DNA from: Saccharina japonica
Taxonomy: Eukaryota; Sar; Phaeophyceae; Laminariales; Laminariaceae
Length of the DNA stretch: 64,000 nt
Direction of reading: 5' to 3'
Assembly: GCA_008828725.1 (NCBI GenBank)
Contig: MEHQ01000113.1
Coordinates: forward strand, 1-64,000
A program made the translations under genes and the position numbers. Numbering within the stretch: position 1 is the first letter of the stretch; every line of letters begins with the position of its first letter. This document shows positions 20,998 to 31,806 of this stretch, piece after piece. The notes under the pieces were generated by a model. That model did not search any database. It saw only the letters and a list, made by a program, of their open reading frames with translations, and was not told the origin of the DNA.

Positions 20998-21400
20998 GAG
21001 AGGGGGGGCAGCGACATGCGCGCCCGAACCTCGTGGTAAATCCCCTATAGAGGGAAGTAATGAGGCGTTATGATCATCATCGCCTACGTGAGGGGAGGGG
21101 GGGGGCAGCGTTATATGTGCCCTGACCGTTCGGTAAAAACCCTATGGAGGGGGGTAATGAGGCGTTGCGGTCGATGCTGTTTTCGCGAGGGGGGGGGCGT
21201 TACACGCTCCCGAACCCTGCTGTAAAACTGCCTATAAAAGGGGGAAGGCTAGCGAGACGTTACGACTTTTTGTCGTTTACGCGAGGGCGGGAAGCGTTAC
21301 GCGCGCCCGGTCCCTGCGCTGCAATCCTTAAAAATATGGGGGTGGCTAGCCAGGCGTTACGACCCTCCTAGTCGTCGACAGTACGCGAGGGGGGGGGGTA
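20998..21400. repeat. G-run-headed ~95-bp tandem repeat, four copies
   Basis: Units begin with a G-run then cgttacacgc/gcgttatatg-type sequence, gcccgaacc, ggtaaaaccctataganggg, and agcgagacgttacga. Starts are near 21009, 21106, 21196 and 21294, and a fifth G-run begins at 21389. The units are diverged, so this is an old array. The same unit occurs singly at 21913-21990. Confidence 0.75.
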
Positions 21401-21615
21401 CTCATGTCGTGCACGGCCGTAGTCATATGACCATAGACCCTCACATCCCTACAATGCCGGGACGGAGCACGTCGGGTTGTCACCAACCAGGCAGACATTG
21501 CTTGCACCAAGCGCGAAGCGCCGTGAGGTATTGGGCGAGTCGCATGGAGGGTGAGCTGCATCCTGCTAAGAACCGCCTCTGAGGTGGACTTGCATATTGA
21601 CGACAGCTTCAATGA
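21401..21615 (-). repeat. ~220-bp dispersed repeat, copy 1
   Basis: It follows a G-run and matches 59909-60135, which also follows a G-run. On the minus strand one frame is open through most of the block; the peptides LVQAMSAWLVTTRRAPS here and MVQAMSAWSVKTRRAPS in the other copy, and MQLTLHAT in both, remain alike. It looks like a coding-derived or retroposed fragment. The family is unrecognised. Confidence 0.75.
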
Positions 21616-21830
21616 GTTAATTTAATTTCTGGTGTGGCCACTTCCGGAGACAGCTATGGGTTTTACTATGTAACTGCCTCGCGTATGCCTTACCATATTA
21701 ACACTACGTGATACGACCATTCCCCTTGTGCGGAGCAAAGGTTCTTCACCCCACACAAATGATCTACACGACCGCCAGCTTTGGTGATCGCCAAAAACAA
21801 ATACAAACGGCACCCTGGTTGTCTAGCTCA

Positions 21831-21990
21831 CGTAGCGAGTGGCGTGTTTTACAGCGTCGTTGCCAACCGACGCCAACCCAACCTATACATATATCATATA
21901 TTTATATGACACGGGGGGGGGGGGCGTTACACGCACCCAGGCCTTGCGGTATAATCCCTAAAAGAAAGAGGGGTGGCGTTTCGCGCTTTG
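21831..21990. repeat. 85-bp repeat, copy 2, plus single G-run unit
   Basis: Contains tagcgagtggcg, ttacagcgtcgttgccaacc and the AT palindrome, then 12 G (21913-21924), then cgttacacgcacccaggcc and ttgcggtataatccc, which matches the 95-bp unit at 20998. It lies inside the left inverted-repeat arm; the mirrored copy is at 38600-38757. Confidence 0.8.
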
Positions 21991-22380
21991 CCTCCGAAAA
22001 GTGCTACATGCGAGACTGGGAGGAAAAGCGTACCGTTATTGGACGGTCAGCCGCTACCTGGGCGGAAAGTCACCGGCTGGTGTGCTTTGGGACTATTGTT
22101 TGCATTGTGCCACAGCTATGCCAGAGGTTCCACCGGCAGAGGCGGGGGCCGGGGGTGTTCCATTGTTGGGTTGGTGCGTACTAGTACGCAGCAGTTAGAG
22201 ATTGGGGCGCGTGTCCTGCGTGTCGGGCATCTTGTCCGAGCGGGAGGGGCGCGTGTTGGCCACCCTGTTGGTTAAACGGTCGGTCTTGGGTGGAGGAGCC
22301 GTAATTGTAGTTACGTTGCCCGTTGTTGCGCGATATGTTTCACGGAGACTCGTGTGTGTTGCCTCCGCGATTGATTCCGA

Positions 22381-22659
22381 CTACGGTTGTTGTGTCATTG
22401 CATCGGGAGGTATTTCTAATACGGTCAGATGAAAGCGACGAGCGTGTGTTTCCGCCGCCAACAGAGTGGTCACGACGATGGCGAGAGCGCATGTGCTGCT
22501 GCCAGCGACGACAGGTGTCACCATTATCGCCGTGTTGGCTGAGCTGGGGTTAAGGCAGCTCTTCATCAACAAAATATCGAGGACAGTGTTTTCAAAGTTG
22601 AGGTCGATACCGTGGTGTCCACAATCGGGGGTCACTGGTAGAATAAGGGTCAGCAACAT
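22381..22659 (-). CDS. Unrecognised ORF in the left arm (mirror 37926-38204)
   Basis: 92 codons on the minus strand, with a hydrophobic centre (TAIMVTPVVAGSSTCALAIV, VTTLLAAE) that could be a membrane segment. No family recognised. The mirror copy differs by one residue (MKSC versus MESC). The plus strand is open as well, so the coding strand is not established. It could be an exon of a lost gene. Confidence 0.2.
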   Translation of the reverse strand: MLLTLILPVTPDCGHHGIDLNFENTVLDILLMKSCLNPSSANTAIMVTPVVAGSSTCALAIVVTTLLAAETHARRFHLTVLEIPPDAMTQQP

Positions 22660-23992
22660 GACACACTATGTCCCAGTGACACAGGATTTTGTTTCGATCA
22701 GATTCAAAATGGTCGGTATGAGCGACACTCATCACGGAAGGTTTTCGAGCCGAATCCACGTGTCTTGTGTGGGACGACGGCGCGGCAGATCTGCTCTGTG
22801 AGCGATCGCCTGCATGTGACTGAAAAAACAAGGCCCGCCAAGGGGGGCAAGAACAAGAAAACGTTTTTCACCGCTCATCGCGGGAGTTTTATTCGGAGCA
22901 AAAACATTCAAAGCCGTATGGAATTAAAACACAAAAGGGGGTGGGCACGGTGGCCAATTCACCCGGATAAACCGTGGGCATGAGCCCAGGGTACTGATTC
23001 ATCAAACTACGACGAACTTTAGCAGTATCATCGACTTGCTAGGAGCAAATACATGCTCGGCGACTGAGGCGCTAAATAAAAGCTATGACGCGAAAAGCAC
23101 GAAAATAAATCAGAGAACGGAGTCGCATTCGACAATCCAACATCTGACGCCTATCAGACGAGGCATTTCCATCTCCGTGCTTAAAATAGCTGCTCTTCAA
23201 GCGAAAAAGCACCTTGGAAGCATCCGGCATGCCTGGGTCGGCGTCCTGGCTCCTTTTTACCTGAGCGAAAAATCGTCAAAACGCAGGCGAGGCCGGCGGT
23301 TGAGGTTCTATCAGCGGTAAGATCCTTGTTACTTCCGGCGTTGAACATTCCCTGCACTGGAACGTCATGTGTTTCTTTCCTGTACGGGGGGATGTTGCTG
23401 CCGTGTGCAATAGCACAAGGCGTAGCACGAGCAGCCCATGGATGTGCGATTCATCTGCATCGGTCATCCGCTAACTACAGTACGTAGGGTCCGTCATTCG
23501 TGCTACTACACGCGTGGCCCCACACGGCAAAACCGGCAAACGAATGAAATATCCCAAATGACACGAAAGGAAGAATGCCGATCCTGACATCCACACTTCC
23601 GTCGGAAGCGCTACACCAGGCGGCATTTTGGTGGTGACAATGATGCCTCATCGGGTCGGTACGGTAATGGCGTGAACCAGGAAAAGGGGGGGCTGGTGGG
23701 ATGAGGTTTTGTCGATGGTCGCGCTTGAAGGGTGGGCGTTTTTATTGAGTAGGGTCCTGGTGTTCCAAAGAAGTGCGAATAGCACGGCAGAACACGTCGT
23801 CGACTTTCCCCAACGAAGCCTATGTCGGTGGTCGCCGTGACCGTGGGAGTTCGAACTGGTCTCTGAAACATGTCGTCCCGAGGGATATGTCCGCGGCGGC
23901 CGTTTCACTGGCTTCCGCAGTTTTTTATGTGGTCGCAGACCAGTGGCCTCGCCTCCTTGTCCTTTCCTTATACCGATTAGATGTTATTTGTG

Positions 23993-24241
23993 TCACGTGC
24001 CAGGTAGCGTCCGGCTAACTATATCAAACTTTACCCACGTGCCCGGGGTCAATATCTCCCGTGGGAGCTTCCCAATCAAGAGACTGTGATCGGGATTGAA
24101 TGGGTCGAAGATATACATGGTACCAAGTATCGTTACGCTGTATACACACACTCTGAACCCAATATATCCAATTCTAGCATGACAAAACATCAACAAACAC
24201 TGTATTGAGCTACAGTAGCTGTCAGTTTGTCTCATATTCAC
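23993..24241 (-). CDS. Unrecognised ORF in the left arm (mirror 36347-36595)
   Basis: 82 codons. The second half (TILGTMYIFDPFNPDHSLLI, GKLPREILTPGTWVKFDIVS) has balanced composition and looks more protein-like than its surroundings, but I recognise no domain. The mirror copy differs by one residue. It may be an exon or pseudogene fragment. Confidence 0.25.
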   Translation of the reverse strand: MNMRQTDSYCSSIQCLLMFCHARIGYIGFRVCVYSVTILGTMYIFDPFNPDHSLLIGKLPREILTPGTWVKFDIVSRTLPGT

Positions 24242-24415
24242 TGTCCGTGCGGCGTCATGTTGGTGTCAAAGTGTGAGGCACGAATCCTGAAAATGAGAGA
24301 CTCAAAACAACGGAACGGGGGACTTTACAAGGTTTTTTTTGGAAAGGGAGGAAACATAGAAGAAGGAAGAATTTTCCAAGGTTTGCGCCGCCACTTGCTA
24401 TTCGTGTGCCTGTCG

Positions 24416-24995
24416 CTACCGTGGCTGTCTGCTTTGCATCGAGAAATGTCCTCTACACTGACACGGGAAGCCAGAAGCATGACGTTGTCGAGCATATACC
24501 GGTTGAGGTTGCGATCGTTGCCATAGGCCAGTAGGCACTTGCATGTCGTCATTGCCTGAAGCGTGGAGCTCTTCGCGTTCGAAAGTCGTAAATTGCACCA
24601 AATCATAGACCTCGGTCCATTCAAGTTTGTCCAATGTAACTATGAGCTAGCCCAGCGGGCGGAAGCCACCCTCGAAGTGAATTGCATTGTATTGCATATG
24701 CAAGGGTCGTATGGTTGTGCTCCTGCTGCGGAAACAATTACAACACGGCTCTTGGCACAACACTACTATAGATGGTGAAGTCGCAAAACGACGGTAGCAG
24801 GTCCTCGTCGAAGCGGACAAGGATCGGCGAGTTCGGAGCAGACGCAGTAGGAACTACGGCCCTGCACGGCGGTTCACTCGTCAGATCAGGCCGCGCCGAT
24901 TCGATCGCCTTGATCCCGCGCAGTCTGCGCTCCAGCGCATTTCCCGCGGGGTGCGAGATGAGTAGCTCTCTCCGATCTTCTGAAGTTATATCCAA
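24416..24995 (-). pseudogene. Remnant of an unrecognised gene (mirror 35593-36172)
   Basis: Two minus-strand pieces read like protein: DITSEDRRELLISHPAGNAL, ERRLRGIKAIESARPDL and PILVRFDEDLLPSFCDF (24995-24738), then, after a change of frame, AIHFEGGFRPLG, a TAG, and LDKLEWTEVYDLVQFTTFER (24634-24416). The compositions are typical of cytoplasmic protein. Stop codons and a frameshift suggest a pseudogene, or exons with an intron I cannot place. No family is assigned. Confidence 0.4.
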
Positions 24996-25126
24996 ACCAC
25001 CCTGGCCCTATTCGGCAGTCCAGTTGTTGCTGTTTTCACATTAACTGATCGCGAAAATGCTTATTCCGTGGTCACAGAACAGGCTAAAAAATACTCTGGA
25101 GTGGAAGAATACCTCAGGGTAAAATA

Positions 25127-26199
25127 GTGCACAAAATACAAAGGACATCGCAGTACGATATACGTCATGACTGCTGTGGCATACATTGTACACCTCAACC
25201 AAGAGAAAATGAAATCAATCCACAGAGGAAAGATGAAGAGAAAAAGGTGGCCTACTCACGGCATAAGCCCAGAACTTCTACCGGCGTCGTACCTTTACAA
25301 AAACAAAGCAAGTGTAAGTCCTCGATTTATAGTACGCTAGCGCGTGAAGCACTATGGAGTGGTGTGGTAGGCCGGGCTGGGATGCATGGAGAGGCCCGCA
25401 ATGTGACAGGACCCGAAGGGTGCATGTCGACGAAGATTAGGTTCGCAATTGTGAAGTGGGCTATGACCTTAGTGAGACATATGAACTGCCCCCGCGAGAA
25501 AAAAGTATGTTGTGTTTACGTATTACGGTACCGTTGGACAAATGTCTCGTGCAACTCGTCCACAGAACAATGAGGACACATCGTATACACGTTACACAAA
25601 AACGAAATGAGGCAAAACCATACCAACCGTCGGCAAAACAGGCGTGCGTAACGCTTTTGCCTGGTATGGCGACTTCGCCAAATACTCCTGGGACCTTGGG
25701 CGCCCTCACAAATAAACAAAGCGCGCTTGAGCCTACCCGAACGGCTAACCAGCACATTTACATATGCCTCGCTTCAGCACTAATCGCCCTTAGTCATCCT
25801 TACTCTACCACCGCCATTACATCAACGCCGACTACATCGTACATATTGCTGAATCGCCGACAAGGTACTGACCCGCCATACATGTGGGCGTGGCGACCAC
25901 GATCGCTCTTGGATGTTAATGTGTTGCCTTGTCGCATTCTAGCCGACGCACGCGGAAAAGCCGAATTTTCCCCACAGGCGTTCCAAATAGCAGCTGTCTG
26001 CCAAGATCTTTCAAGAGGGGTCCCCAATTCATACGAACGAAGTGCCACTCTGTGGGCATGCACGACCAGCCTGCTTAGTGTCTCCTGCACTGGCTACCCT
26101 AAGTCCACCTCACGACGTCTAATCGTCATCTCTCGGACTCTAAATGCATGCTCCTTCGGCCGAATATTTAGGGGCCCGCTGTCTTCCGCAAACCAGTAG
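25127..26199 (+). other. Overlapping ORFs, probably non-coding
   Basis: Plus frames of 148 residues (25127-25573) and 247 residues (25456-26199) overlap, and the minus strand is also open (25757-25461, 26090-25800). In the mirror arm (34389-35461) one substitution puts a stop in the long frame, and most other differences change amino acids (GTLGALTN versus GTSGALTK, PPYM versus PPYV, KAEF versus KAKF). This pattern suggests no coding constraint. Nothing recognised. Confidence 0.4.
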
Positions 26200-26554
26200 A
26201 CCGTCTAGTAGTACTGTGGTTGGCCATTTGTGATACCTTTAGCGACCGGTCATAGCACGCACCGAGCACAGCCTTCTTGAGAGAGGTTGGCCACAGGGCC
26301 GAGCTCGACATGCAGCTGCCTCGTAAACGGACGACGGCTACGCTACGACAACATTGGGATGTTTAGAACTATCCCCACACCAGACGGAACTCAGGTAGTC
26401 CGCCACCACGTCACGACCCGGCGACCGGACAAAGCAAAGCCCGACAGACACCTCCCGCTATGTTGCTGGCAAGCACCACTATCAATCACCTCGTAGGATC
26501 AATCCCCCAGTCTCACCTGTTGGATGAAACCTAAAATATAATATAACTCGACAC

Positions 26555-26828
26555 GCGGTACGGCAGAGGTGCACCGTTGTATTGTGTTTTTGCTTTTTTG
26601 AGGCTCCTCACTTCAGGATCCCTATACTAATAGCAAGTAAAAAACTGTATTTTATTAAAACAAAAACAAAGTGTAACCCAATGAACAATCTCATTTGCCG
26701 AGGTAAACGAAAAATAATGTAGCAACAAAAAAAAATGACTTCCCGACGATTTTCGGTTAAGGAACACCATCATTAAGAAACAAAATCAGCCAAAAGGTGC
26801 TGCCTCTATCGTGACTATCGTGGCACGG
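26555..26828. mobile_element. MITE-like foldback element, copy 2
   Basis: The left end gcggtacggcagaggtgcacc and the right end ggtgctgcctctatcgtgac, then tatcgtggcacggg, match the terminal inverted repeats of the 8079 element. Internal words gaggctcctcacttcagga and ggttaaggaacaccat match too. It has an AT-rich core. It lies ~80 bp downstream of the FNIP-like gene stop, so it may supply 3' flanking sequence to that gene. Confidence 0.75.
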
Positions 26829-26907
26829 GTCTCTCCACCAAACCGCATGTCGGATACATCGCTCCCCGTCCACTCATTAACCTACTACCCGGGGAGCGCG
26901 CAGGCAA

Positions 26908-28407
26908 TCAGGGGTAGTCGAACTCGTCTTCGCCGAGCGGCCAATGGGCTCCGTTCTTGGGTGAGCCGAGCCCGTGACCACACATAGAAAGCTCCAAAGA
27001 AGGAGGCCACACCATGCCGTCGATCGGGTGCATAAAGTTGTAATCAAACACCAGCCACCTCAGTGATGCCGGCCACGAAGCTCCTTGGATAGGTTGATCA
27101 AACTCATGCCCGAATGTGAGCGATTGCAGTGCGCTGGGCCACGAAACATTTTCGATCGGGCGATTAAAACTGCCCCAAAATTCAAGCCGGGTTAGGGATG
27201 CTGGCCACGCCACCTCGGCTATCGGTTGGTTGAACTTGCCGTCGATGGTCAGCTCCTGAAACGAAGAGGGCCATACCATGTCGGCGAGTGGTTGGTTGAA
27301 CATATATCCAAATGCTAGCTTCCGCAAAGAAACGGGCCACGCCACACCGGTGATCGGCTGATCAAAAGCCCAACCGAAGACCAGTTCCAGCAAAGAAGCG
27401 GGCCACACCGCCTCGGTGAGTGGTTGGTTGAAGGCATGCCCGAAGGTAAGTTGCTGCAACGAAGAGGGCCATACGACATCGACTATCGGTCGGTTAAAGC
27501 TCATTCCGAAGGTAAGTTGGACCAATGAAGCGGGCCATACGGCATTGACTATCGGCTGGTTGAAACCGAGTCCCAACGTGAGTCGCTTCAGCGAGACGGG
27601 CCAGGTAGCCGACTCGATCGACTGGTTGAAATTTCCTCCGAGAGTAAGCCGTTCCAGGGAACTCGGCAAACCCTCTAAGTCCATATAGCTGCTGCCCCGT
27701 TTCAAGCCGAGCGACAACTGCCGCAGTACAGGGGGCCAAGATACGGTGCCCTGCTTCTGCATAATACTGTTATTTTCTCGTCGGCCGAGGAATCCCAGCA
27801 TTGCCTTGAAATAGGTCCTAGGAGAATGCGCCGATCGTGTGAGAGGCAGTGGCAAATCCCACGACCCCAAACTTTCCCCACTTAAACCACCAATCTTCAA
27901 CCATTGTATTTCCCTCAGAAGTCTCGATTCGGACAGTATAGGCACAAACATGTCCGCCGGCAGAAACCACTCGACGCCAGCCGCGCGCAGAGCAGGCAGT
28001 CGTCGCGCTTCTGGTTTCTTCATGGAGTCAGTCCCGCTGTCACCGTCATCCCATATGCTAAGCGCCATACGTATCGTGGCCTTAACCGTCAACGTACGCA
28101 CATCTCGGCAAGCAACGCAGACCGGAAAAGAAGCTAGTTGCAGCTCCAGCGTACTCGTGTACCATTTTCCGTCCGATGTCTGGCCGAGCGCGATTGTGAA
28201 GGCGTCGAGCCATAGACCGCTACCTGCATAACCGAACAGACCGGGAGCAGCACTTTGAGTCGTCATTTTCATGCATGCGGTGCCGGCACCTTGCGGGGCC
28301 GTTTCTGCGTCTTTCCCGCGAGGGTCTCGAACAAGGCGCGGGTGAAGTACAAAATGATAGAGCTCTGCAAACAGGGGTGTACAGCTGGCATATAGCGCCT
28401 CTAGCAC
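26908..28407 (-). CDS. FNIP-like leucine-rich repeat protein, intact copy
   Basis: Up to 499 residues with a TGA stop at 26910-26908. After a ~230-residue N-terminal region, about 11 repeats of 22 residues follow the pattern WPxSLxxLxFGxxFNQPIxxxV (for example WPASLVQLTFGMSFNRPIVD), closely like FNIP repeats of the leucine-rich repeat superfamily. Such repeats stack into solenoids for protein binding; the ligand is unknown. The N-terminal part shares TIALGQTSDGKWYTSTLELQ and RRLPALRAAGVEW with the gene at 55798. Homology between paralogs starts right after tatgcag at 28224, a plausible 3' splice site in the same phase as in the other two loci. The true start may therefore be an upstream exon and not the ATG at 28407. 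No signal peptide or membrane segment is evident. Confidence 0.85.
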   Translation of the reverse strand: MLEALYASCTPLFAELYHFVLHPRLVRDPRGKDAETAPQGAGTACMKMTTQSAAPGLFGYAGSGLWLDAFTIALGQTSDGKWYTSTLELQLASFPVCVACRDVRTLTVKATIRMALSIWDDGDSGTDSMKKPEARRLPALRAAGVEWFLPADMFVPILSESRLLREIQWLKIGGLSGESLGSWDLPLPLTRSAHSPRTYFKAMLGFLGRRENNSIMQKQGTVSWPPVLRQLSLGLKRGSSYMDLEGLPSSLERLTLGGNFNQSIESATWPVSLKRLTLGLGFNQPIVNAVWPASLVQLTFGMSFNRPIVDVVWPSSLQQLTFGHAFNQPLTEAVWPASLLELVFGWAFDQPITGVAWPVSLRKLAFGYMFNQPLADMVWPSSFQELTIDGKFNQPIAEVAWPASLTRLEFWGSFNRPIENVSWPSALQSLTFGHEFDQPIQGASWPASLRWLVFDYNFMHPIDGMVWPPSLELSMCGHGLGSPKNGAHWPLGEDEFDYP

Positions 28408-28409
28408 AT

Positions 28410-28783
28410 ATTATTGGTACAACCAGTATGTTGGGACAACCAGGTACGAGGGTGCTCGGCGGAGTGCCTCGCTTACGCGGAGCGGTTGCTCGGACGTCGG
28501 GGTGCCATGAGGCAGGAGATAATATGTTATCCAAGGTGTATATTAGAAACCACCATACTGAAGTGACCGGAGTCAAGTGAAGTCAAGGGGGCGAAAGGGG
28601 GCTCCATCGCTCCATCCCTTCGTCCCAGTATCCAGATAATATTTACACCTAAACCTATCCGGGAATATCAAAATCCGGCCGCATATTCCAGTTACACAAA
28701 TCGCACGTACGTATTCGCACGATCAGACACATCAGACATGGGTGCGACTTATGACGAACGTATAACCAACGGTTGTGACCAAC
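28410..28783. promoter_or_regulatory. FNIP-like gene 5' flank, copy A of a four-copy block
   Basis: ~375 bp starting within a few bases upstream of the putative ATG at 28407 and ending at gaccaac. Copies: 31807-32180 (inverted), 40339-40717 and 42903-43277. The copies at 40.3 and 42.9 kb lack the gene. Position suggests it contains the promoter and 5' leader, though I see no clear TATA box. An ORF crossing it into the gene (28576-28220, minus) could hide an upstream exon. Confidence 0.7.
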
Positions 28784-30369
28784 ACATATCACGGCAAGTA
28801 TGCCTTATCCAGTCACCCTCCACCCCACCCTCCTAGAGGCCATGGACTATCGCCGATAACGGCTCGGAGCAAACAGCATGACGGAAACAGGCAGGAAGAC
28901 GTGTAAGTCGTGTAGTGGTTTCCGTCGTAGTTGTGGGTTAACCTTGTGTGCACTTCGCGGTGCAAACATTCTAACCGTGTGGACTAGAGCTACACATGTC
29001 ATGGGGTTGGACCCAAGACGTGACGATGCTGTTTGGTGTTGATGCATGCTACGGGAAAGGTGCACCTTGAAGTCTGGGCAGATTTAGATGTCTTTTGCCG
29101 TTTTGATAACTGAGCGAGCTGTATAAGCGCTCGACGACATGCTGGTTCTTGCCAAGTTCGTCTGCTGGCTTGCTTTGCTCTGACCGGCACATACTTGTTA
29201 CTACCTGTGGTAGCTGCCACGTGCAGGGATGATTGGCTCTAAGGTGTTGTGATGTGCTCGCGGTGCAGTAGATGCTGAACGACGTCATCATGCTCGTGCG
29301 TGCGAAATAAATCCCCTCAAAAACTAAATCAAAATAGGAAACTAAGGCTCTTTTTTCAAAACAGAAGGAAAGGCTCGCGGGCAGGTCATGAATAAAAAGG
29401 ATGAGCTCAAAATCGGCAAAATAGAAGAACTCGAGGATCGATCCTGAAAAGTGTAATTTTTCCTGTCGGCATCTAAGGAGTGAGTGTCGGGGAGATGGGA
29501 GGATACACCGAGCGTGTTCTCCAAAGTAGATGAGATAATACAGTGGTAGTAAGGAAGACTACACATGTGCGATATCAGAGCTTTAAATGACACTATTAAT
29601 AAATGCTACTCAAAATCACAAATCGTTCTCGTGGTTGTGCAGTTTGGCAGGACGTGTATTCGTGCGATTACATATACATGTGGCGCATATTATATACGTA
29701 GACACGTTGGCATATGGTATGGCAGCGATGGCCGGATGTTAACAACCATTACGAGTGCTACTACGGCAGTATCTGGGCTTGAAGTTGACAGTCGAAGTTG
29801 ATTGACCGGCTGTGATCTGCGATTGATATTTATAGTTGTCGGCATGCTCATTACGTATTTACAGCGGTAATGCGCTTCGTCGGTAGTGATGGTGATGGTG
29901 AAGGTGATGGTGTCTAAATGACTGTATAGTTTGAGTCTGCTATATATGATATAGTGTTTTTACACCGGCTGCCCCCGAGCGCCATCGGTCCCCCCGCGTT
30001 AGCGTCTGGTATAACCTAAACATCGGGGGGGGGGTATATGATATATAAACCCCCTCGAAAACACGACTAAGGAATAGAAGTTAATATATTATAGGTAAGT
30101 CCATATACCCCGGCGTTTTTCGATATATCGCTATTATATGTCGTATATGCAAGATGCATGGTACATAATTTGATATACCATCCATGTATATCATGTGATA
30201 CACCCTATGTATCATGTGATATACCCTGCTTATTATGGCAAACACCCTTTATGTAATGTGAGATACCCTACCTGGTATTTATCATGTGCCATATCATACA
30301 ACTGATATAATGTGATTTTGTGTGCTAAGCTGAAGCACTTATTGTAAATATATCTATCTCTTAGTTATT
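28784..30369. repeat. Tail-1 duplicon, copy A
   Basis: 1.59 kb that follows the 5'-flank block; present again in the same orientation at 43278-44863 (offset 14,493-14,494). The two are almost identical to about 29,900 and more diverged over the AT-rich last 400 bp. ORFs inside (for example 29565-29801) are identical in both but unrecognised. It ends sharply at tctcttagttatt. Confidence 0.9.
30185..30300. repeat. ~21-25-bp AT-rich minisatellite
   Basis: Variants of tatcatgtgatataccctg are repeated about five times. The same array, with differences, is present at 44690-44790. Confidence 0.75.
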
Positions 30370-30954
30370 CACCTTCGCCACCGCAGGAACCATCATTCGG
30401 ACTATGTTTTTGTTTGGTTTTTTTATATACGTTTGGTACACGGTGTAGAATGTTGAAAGTTTTCTGAACGCCCCCCCTCACCTCCCCGGGAGCATTACTC
30501 TGATTTGTTTTGCTTGGGTTTTGATTGTGTTTTTTATGTGCTGGACTGTGGAATGGATGTATTTTTTTTGTGCGCAAGCCCCCCCCCCCCCCCGCCTCAA
30601 TGTGCAAGCGTTGGTTACTTTTTCAATAGTATTAACACTGCATAGAGTACACTCACGTAGGGAGGAGCTAGATAGTACAAGATATTGCTGTACGTGCTCC
30701 GTTAGCGTCCTTATGGATTATATTTTTTTACCGTTTTAAGTTTATGTGGATGACGCATATTCGGTAAGCTGTAATACGTGCGGTTCGCTGTTGAATAATC
30801 GGAGGGTTTGGGGGAGTATGATCATACTTGAGAGGGGAGAAAGCTGAGGTCTTGATGACCAACATCTTTATTGCCTTTTCGGTGTTTAGGACTGTGTTGT
30901 TTCCTTTTGAGATTATAGCGAGATTGATAATGAAATCTGAGCGGTGTAGTGATA

Positions 30955-31128
30955 TTTCCTATTTCATGCAGTTGAGACCGTCCCTTCGGGAAGGCTGCGT
31001 GTTGATTACCGGAAAGACGTTGGAATAAGGCCAATATAGTAATTTTCCTATTTCATGCAGTTGAGACCGTCCCTTCGGGACGGCTGTGTGTTGATTACCG
31101 GAAAGAGGTTGGAGTACGGCCAATACAT
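30955..31128. repeat. Two ~92-bp direct repeats with a CCCTTCGGG hairpin
   Basis: The word tttcctatttcatgcagttg, then agaccgtcccttcgggaagg and tgttgattaccggaaag, occurs twice, near 30955 and 31047. Two further diverged copies lie, inverted, at 40780-40935. CCC-TTC-GGG gives a small stable hairpin. Confidence 0.8.
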
Positions 31129-31132
31129 ATTT

Positions 31133-31560
31133 TCGCTGATTTGAGTTTGAGTTTTTCGACAGTGATTTTGGGTATTTTCGGATTTGAGTTTGGGTTTTTC
31201 GACACTGATTTTGGGTATTTTCGGATTTGAGTTTAGGTTTTTCGACAGTGATTTTGGGTTTTTCGTATTTGAGTTTAGGTTTTTCGACACTGATTTTGGG
31301 TATTTTCGGATTTGAGTTTGGGTTTTTCGACAGTGATTTTGGGTTTTTCGTATTTGAGTTTGGGTTTTTCGACACTGATTTTGGGTTTTTCGGATTTGAT
31401 TTTTGTTGTTTTTTCGGCACTGGTGTTGGATGTTTTGGAATTTATTTTGGGTTTTTCGGAGTTGAGTTTGGGTTTTTCGACACTGATTTTGGGTATTCGG
31501 AGTTAGTTAAGCTTGATTTTTTCGAGACTGAGGTTGGATTTTTCGGAGTCAACTAAGGGT
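31133..31560. repeat. ~43-bp minisatellite
   Basis: About nine degenerate copies of gagtttgggtttttcgacac, then tgattttgggtattttcgga. It creates Gly/Phe-rich plus-strand and Asn/Lys/Pro-rich minus-strand ORFs that are repeat artefacts. It is absent from the related duplicon at 40.7-41.5 kb. Confidence 0.9.
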
Positions 31561-31806
31561 TTTTCGGTACGGATTTGGTTTGTGTGTTTTTAGATTTTGG
31601 ATAAACTTGATGTTTTTCACAGCAGGGAGGCAGCTGTTTGATTCTATAGTGGGTTTTCGGAATTTCTGTGTTGGGAGTAACATTGCACCATAGTATTACT
31701 TGTAGTATCACTATATGAAGATTTATGTGTTGGATGATTGTGGACCTACTTGAAGTACGGCATATAGACATTATTATCATGACAGTGTGCTGCGACTAGG
31801 GAGGCT

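Larger units (their letters stand above)
21672..28783. repeat. Left arm of 7.1-kb inverted repeat
   Basis: Each position x pairs with about 60590 minus x on the opposite strand. Examples: ORF ends 28576 and 32014, G-run 21913-21924 and C-run 38659-38675, and the inner edge ggttgtgaccaac at 28783 versus gttggtcacaacc at 31807. The arms are nearly identical by eye, with scattered substitutions and small indels. Inner boundary: the arms diverge exactly after gaccaac. Outer boundary: they diverge at gaggcagtt. Confidence 0.95.
30371..31806. repeat. Tail-2 duplicon, copy B
   Basis: It follows the inverted 5'-flank block in the minus direction. A shorter, diverged relative in opposite orientation is at 40718-41460, which lacks the internal 31133-31740 stretch. 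It includes a 15-C run (30579-30593). It begins with caccttcgcc, and the relative ends with the complementary ggcgaagg, so this end is sharp. Confidence 0.85.

Noticed and set aside
27416-27688. Plus-strand ORFs over the FNIP-like gene, and their mirrors at 32851-33174
   Set aside because: Antisense or alternate-frame shadows of the 66-bp repeated coding sequence.
31227-31556. Gly/Phe-rich 109-residue ORF
   Set aside because: Translation of the 43-bp minisatellite.
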